Positions 40,801 to 46,800 of a stretch of DNA of 64,000 nucleotides are shown one piece after another (the stretch's first letter is position 1; each line of letters begins with the position of its first letter). Source of the DNA: Pseudonocardia alaniniphila (GTDB lineage: Bacteria > Actinomycetota > Actinomycetes > Mycobacteriales > Pseudonocardiaceae); the NCBI RefSeq assembly GCF_022524485.1, contig NZ_JAKXMK010000033.1:1-64000 (forward strand), written 5' to 3'. Under the pieces are notes generated by a model that searched no databases, was not told where the DNA came from, and worked only from the letters and a program-made list of their open reading frames with translations. The translations under genes were made by a program, and so were the position numbers.

Positions 40801-43800
40801 GCCCCCTCGAACCTTCTCGCCCTTCGGCTTGATCTTCCACACGACGTTGCCGTCGGCGTCACGCTCGATCTGCACGGCCCGGTCGTCGGGGCCCAGCTCC
40901 TCGATCGGGATGGGCTTCCCGTTCTTGTCGACGGGCTGACCCGAGCCCGGCTGTACATACTTCTCGAAGGAGTTGCCACCGGAGTGCTCGACGCAGCTAC
41001 CGGTGCCGGTGCACCAGCCCCGCCCACCGCCGTTCGGGCCGGGCACCGCTTCGGCGCGCGCACCGCAGGTGCCTCCCGAGGACCCGCCTCCCACGCACTT
41101 GGCGTGGCCCCACGCCTCCCAGTAACCGCCGCGCTCCGGATCCTCGGCGCGGGCGTGCATCTCGGCCTCCGCCGAGAAGCTCGTGGTGCAGTTCGCGGCG
41201 CCGGAGCAGGACGCGGACGCCTGCGCGAAACCCGGTCCCGCGACGGCCTGGGCCGAGACTCCGACACCGCCCCCGCCCATACCGCCACCACCGGAGCCGT
41301 GGGCGTAGGCCTGCGCCTCGCTGTGGCTGCCGTGCGGCCCCTTCCACGAGTCGGATGCGGAGGCCGTGGCCGAGTAGGAGTGGCTGCAGCTGGTGCCGGG
41401 TGTGCCGGTGCACGACGCCGAGGCCTGCGCGAACCCGGGACCCGCGACGGCCCGCGCGCTGACGGCGACCCCACCACCGCCCATACCCCCACCGCCCGAC
41501 CCGCGAGCCGACGCCGATGCCGACGAACCGGCGGCGGAGGCGGATGCCGAGACGGCGGCCGAGTAGGAGTGGCTGCAGGTCGTGCCGGCGGTACCGAGGC
41601 ACGACGCCGAGGCCTGCGCGAAGCCCGGTCCGGCGGCTGCGGCGGCGGTGGTCAGCACCTGGCCCGCGCCGAACGTGCCCCGACCGAAACCGGTGGCCGT
41701 GGCGTGGGCAGCGCCGCCCGCCGAATCGCTGCTGTGGGCCCGGTAGGAGTAGCGGCAACCGGAGCCCGCGCTGCCCTGGCAGGCCGCAGCGGCCATGGCG
41801 AACTCATCGCTGGTCTGAGCCGCCGCGCTGGTGGCGCACCAGCCGCTGCCGGCGCCGCCGGCGGACCCGCAACCGGCGTCGGCGCTGGCCTGGTGGCCGC
41901 CGGTGCTGCTCTGCGCGCTGGACCGGGCGGCGATGCGATGGGTGCACGCCGACCCCTCGGTGCCGGCGCAGCTCGCGGACACCTCGGCGCCGGTCTCGGT
42001 CGCCCCGACCCGGCTGGAGCTGCCGCACATGCCGTTCGGGCCTGCGGTGCAGTCGGTGCGGCTGGATGCGGTGTGAACGGCGTTCCCACCTGCGTAGCGG
42101 GCGTTGCCCTGGGTGTGGGTGGTGCAGCCGGTCCCGGCGCAACTGGCGGTGACCTCGGCGACGTCGCGGGCGGCGAACCCGCCGGTCGCGGACTGGCAGG
42201 CACCTGCCGTCGCGCAGGACCCCGTGGCCAGGGCTCGCACGTTCATCGCGCCGACCGCCTCGGTGCGCGACGAGGTGCTGGTGGCGCAGCCCGTCGCGGT
42301 GCCGTTGTCGCAGGTGGCGCCGACCGAGGCGCTGGTCGTGGCGAACCGGGCGGCCGGGTCGCGATCCGTGCCGACCGTCGCCGACGTGCCGGCGGAGATC
42401 TGAGCCTGGCAGGCGGTGGTGCCGTCGCACCCGGTCTCGCCGTCGGCGCTGCTGCGGCTCTGGCGGCCCTGGGGGCCGGCGCTCACGTCCGCGGTGCCGG
42501 TCATCCGGCCGGTGCATCCGGCCTCCGGGCAGGTCAGCATCGAGCTGGTCTGCCCGCTACCCGAGTAACCCGGGTTCGTCTTCCCGCCCTGCGCCACGCC
42601 CGCGTTCCGGACCACGCCGGCAGTCGCATCGCTGCTGACCGCGCACCCGCTCGCCGCGGACGTGCACGTCGCCTCCGTACTGGAGACGCCGGGCGAGCCC
42701 GAGGTGCGGCCCGTGGTCGTGGCGGTACAGCCCGCGCCTGCGCAGAGCGCGGCCGCGGAGGAATCCGACAACGTCGCCGGGGCGTTCTCGACCGGCTTCG
42801 CCGCCAGTTCGGCTGCGTCGACGGCCGCCTTCTGCGCCGCCTCGGCGACCGTGGCCGCGTCGGTGGCTGCCTTCTTCTGCTCGGTGGTCGCGCCGGGCTC
42901 GGCCGCGACCTGTGCTGCCAGCTCGGCCTGCCGGCGGGCCTCGGTGGCCTGCTGGCCGGCCTGCTCGGCAGCGCTGTTCTGCTGCTCCGCGACGATGTCG
43001 GCCACAACCTGGCCGGACCCCGCACTGGAGCTGGTCTGCGCCTGGCAGGCACTGGGGCCGCCGGCACAGCGTGCAGTCGTGGTGGAGACGCCCTCCGGCG
43101 GCCCCCGGGCCCCACCGGCCCCGGCCAGCGTGCTGGGGCCGTCGCTGCCGGAGGCCGAGCTGCCGGCGGTACTGCGGCAGTCCGCGGCGTTGCCGTCGCA
43201 GTCCAGTGTGGCCGACGCCATCGTCCAACTGGACGCGCCCTGCACCGTCGGCCCACCGGAGTTCGCCGACGAGCCCGGCGCAGTCGGGGCCGGCGGGGTG
43301 GCCGGCTGGTCCTGACCCGGCACCTGGACCGGCTGGTCGTCCGCCGGAGCCTGCTCGTCAGCGGATCCCGTGGTGCCGGAGCTGATCGAGGCGTTCGAGG
43401 TCGAGCGTGCCTGCACCAGCGGAGCGATGACGTTCGCGTCCGGACCCGACGACGCTCCCGAGTTGGTCACCGCCTGGCAGACGCCACCCGACACACCCTC
43501 ACAGGAACCCTCGCTGTACGAGCCGCGTGGGTCGGGCGACACCGACGGGTCCGTGGCGGTCGCAGCGCTCGACACGCGACCTGTGCAGGCCTCCTGTCCC
43601 TCACAGGACAGGGCGGCCCCGGCCGCGGAGGCCGCCGAGGGGCCTGCCGTCAACCGCGCGGTGTTCACCTGCGACCGCTCGGCCGTGACCGGTGCGGCCG
43701 CCTCCCGGCTCGTGGGCCCATTGGCCTGCGGCTGCCCGCTCAGGGCGAGCGCAGCGCCCGAGCCCGTCGACGCGTTCGAGACGGACTGCACATCGCAGCC

Positions 43801-46800
43801 GCCGGTCCCCGCCGTGCAGCTCGCCGTGCCGGTCGACGTCCGCGGCTTCCCGCCCGCGACCGCGCCGTCCCACGCGCTCGAACCGGTGTGGACCGTGCCC
43901 GAGCAATTCACACCCGACGGGCAGACGAGGCTCGCGCTCGACGAGGACGTGGACGTGGGTCCGCTGGTCGGCTGACCCGCCACCGGGCGCCCGGTCGCGG
44001 GGTCGACCACCACGAAGTCGGGGGCCGACGAACCGGACGAGCTGGTCTGCGCGTCGCAGCCGCCACCCGTGACGATGCAGTCCGCACTCGCCGACGATCC
44101 GCGGGAGTGGGGCGACACCGCAGTGTCCCGCGCACTCGTCGACGAGCTCGCGGTTCCCCCGCAGTCACCCGCACCGCCGGAGCACTGAACGGAGGCGCCC
44201 GCGTTCGAGACGCTCACCGGACCCGTCACCGCACCCGCGGCGCCGACCCCGGCAGCGGGCGCCCGGTCGCTCACGGTGGTGTCCGACTGCGCCGAGCACC
44301 CTGCGCCGGCGCCGCGTGCGGTGCAGTTCGACGAGCCCGTGCTGTCGCGCAGCCCGGTGACGTCCCCCGACGCCGAACCGGACGTCGTGCTCGCGGCCGC
44401 GCCCCGGCAGTCCGCACCGGCGCACTCGACCTGCGCACCGGCCCGGCTCGATGCACTCAGCTCCCGAGCCGCCGGCGCAACGGCGCCGACCGTGTCGAAC
44501 CCCGTCCTGGCGGAGCCCGGGGCTGCGCCGTCACTCACATCCGAGACGGACTCGGCGCTGCACGCACCGGCGGACGCCTCGCACGTCGACGAGCCCTTCG
44601 TCTCCCGCACCGGCGCTGCGCCACCCGCGGTCGCGACCGCGCCGGTGACGCGCCCCGTCGTCGCCGTGGTGCCCTTGCCGGAGCACGCCGTGGAGTCCCC
44701 GCAGTCCACCCGCGTGCCCGACGAGCTGGATGCCGTGGCCACGCCATCGGTCAGCACCGCCGGCCGCACAGCGCCGTCGGCGTCCGAGCCGACCCATCGG
44801 TCGTCATACTCCTCGATCGGGTTGTCGATCTCGGTGCTGCTGTTCGCCCCGCACGCCCCACCGGAGACATCGCAGCCGGCCGACCCGGTGCTCGTGCGCG
44901 CCGCACCGTCGCGCAGCCCACTCGCCGTCCCGCCGGTCCTGCTCGCGCCCGTACCGGTGCACCCGGCAGCGCCGTCGCAGTCCACGTCGGCGGTGGCCGC
45001 GCTGCTCCCGCTGACGTCGGCGGTGCCGTCGGCGCGCGACTCGCTGTGCGTGCGGCAACCCCCGCCGGTGGCGGTGCAGTTCGCGGAGGCGTTCGTGGCG
45101 GCCTCCGGCGTGCCGGTCGGCACCGGATCCGCGGCCGCACCCGCAGCCGCGCTCGCGTCACGAGGCCCGGCCTTGCGTCCGGCGTCCGTGCTGCTGGTCG
45201 AACGGCCTGTGCAGGCGGCATCGCAGGTGACCTCGGCACCCGCCACGACCGCGTCACCACCCGAGCGCGCTCCCCGGTGCCCGACGTCCGCGCCGTCCCC
45301 GAGGTCCACCGTGCTCGACGTGCCGCAGCCACTCGCCGACTCGCAGTGCGCCGACCCGCTCCCCTGACCCCGCGACTCACCGCCGGTGGCAACCGGCTCG
45401 GTGCTGACGGCCCGATTCGCACCGGCCCCCCGCCCAGCGGTGGCCGGCTGCGCCTCGTCCCGATCGGACCGGGACCCGGTGCTGCTGCTGTCACACACGC
45501 CGCCGTCGGTGCGGCACTGCGCTTGCGCGCCGGAGGAGTACGCGTAACCGGTCACGTCGCACCGGCCGGTGCACGACGCCGAGGCCGACGTCTTCCGCTC
45601 CGCTCCACCCACGGACTGAGCGTCCATGCCGCTGGGACCCGACGACTCGCTGCGGCACGACCCACCACCCGTGGCGCACGCAGACTCTCCGCCTGCCGAG
45701 CTCGCCCGGCTGCTCAGGCCACACCCGCTCGCATCCCCCGAGCACCTCGCCGACGCCGTGGCCACCTCACCGTCGGCATCGCGATGGGAAACGCTGCTAC
45801 CACAACCCTGATCGGCACCGGACAACGTGCACGACGCCGAGCCCTTCGACTCCCCCGACGAGGTCTGCACCCCACACCCGGACGACACCCCGGCCAACGC
45901 CACACACCGGTCGGAGTCCTTCTGCCCGTCCGCGCCCCGGCTCACCGAACCGCACGCAACGAACACCCCGCTCGACCCGCACCCGGCCGCCGACCCCTCA
46001 CCACGACTCCGGGACGGAACCGCATCCGACACCTCGTTGTCGGTGGCGGCCATCAACTCATCGGTGGCCTCGTACACCTCATCGCGCTGCGCCTCGACCT
46101 TCGCGACGTTCTGCGCGTGCGCCTTCTTCGTGACCGTGCCCGCGGCGACCTTCTTCTCCTCCGCCGCCAGCTGCTTCTCCCGCGCGGTCAACTCGCGGTG
46201 GCCGTCCACGACCTCATCGACCAGCTCAGCCCGCTCCGGCGACAGCTCCGCGCGATCCGCCGCGACCTGCTTCGCCAACTGCTGGTGCTTCTTCTCGTCC
46301 TTCGCATACGCGGCCTTGGTCACCTCACCCGAAGCGACCTTCTTCTTCTCCGCCGCCAACGCCGCCTTGCTCTGATCAACCTTGATCCGGCCCTCGAGCA
46401 CCCGCTCGGTCCGCTCCGCGGAATCGTCGTACTCCTGCCACTGCCCGAACCGGCCCGTCGAATACCGGTCGCCGGCCTCGTCCGAGGGAGGACCACGAGA
46501 CCCCGTCGCCGACAACGTCCGCGACCGCAACGACGCCGCCTCCGCGAGCGCGCCCTCCCGAACCGCCTGGATTGCACGCGCGGCCCGGACGGCGACCGCC
46601 TCATCCGCCGCTGCGCCGGCCTTCTTCTTACCGGCCTTCTCCGCTGTCTTCAGAGCGGCCTTTCCGTCGGCCTGGTCGAGCGCCTTCTCGGCAATCTTCA
46701 CGAGAGCAGCGGTACGACCCGCCTTGTCAGCGGCGGCGCCGGGCACCGTCCCCGCGGTCTCGGCCAGGGCTTTGCGAACCGCAGGTGACGCCTTGTCGAG

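Noticed and set aside
40985-45995. CRISPR array or non-coding tandem repeats
   Set aside because: The periodicity is in-frame amino-acid repetition within a continuous coding frame, without constant direct repeats and unique spacers.
40333-46788. Rightward open frame of 2,151 codons opposite the giant gene
   Set aside because: It is the antisense shadow of the Ser/Gly/Cys-rich repeats. It has Arg/Ala-rich composition, no recognisable domain and no clear ribosome binding site.
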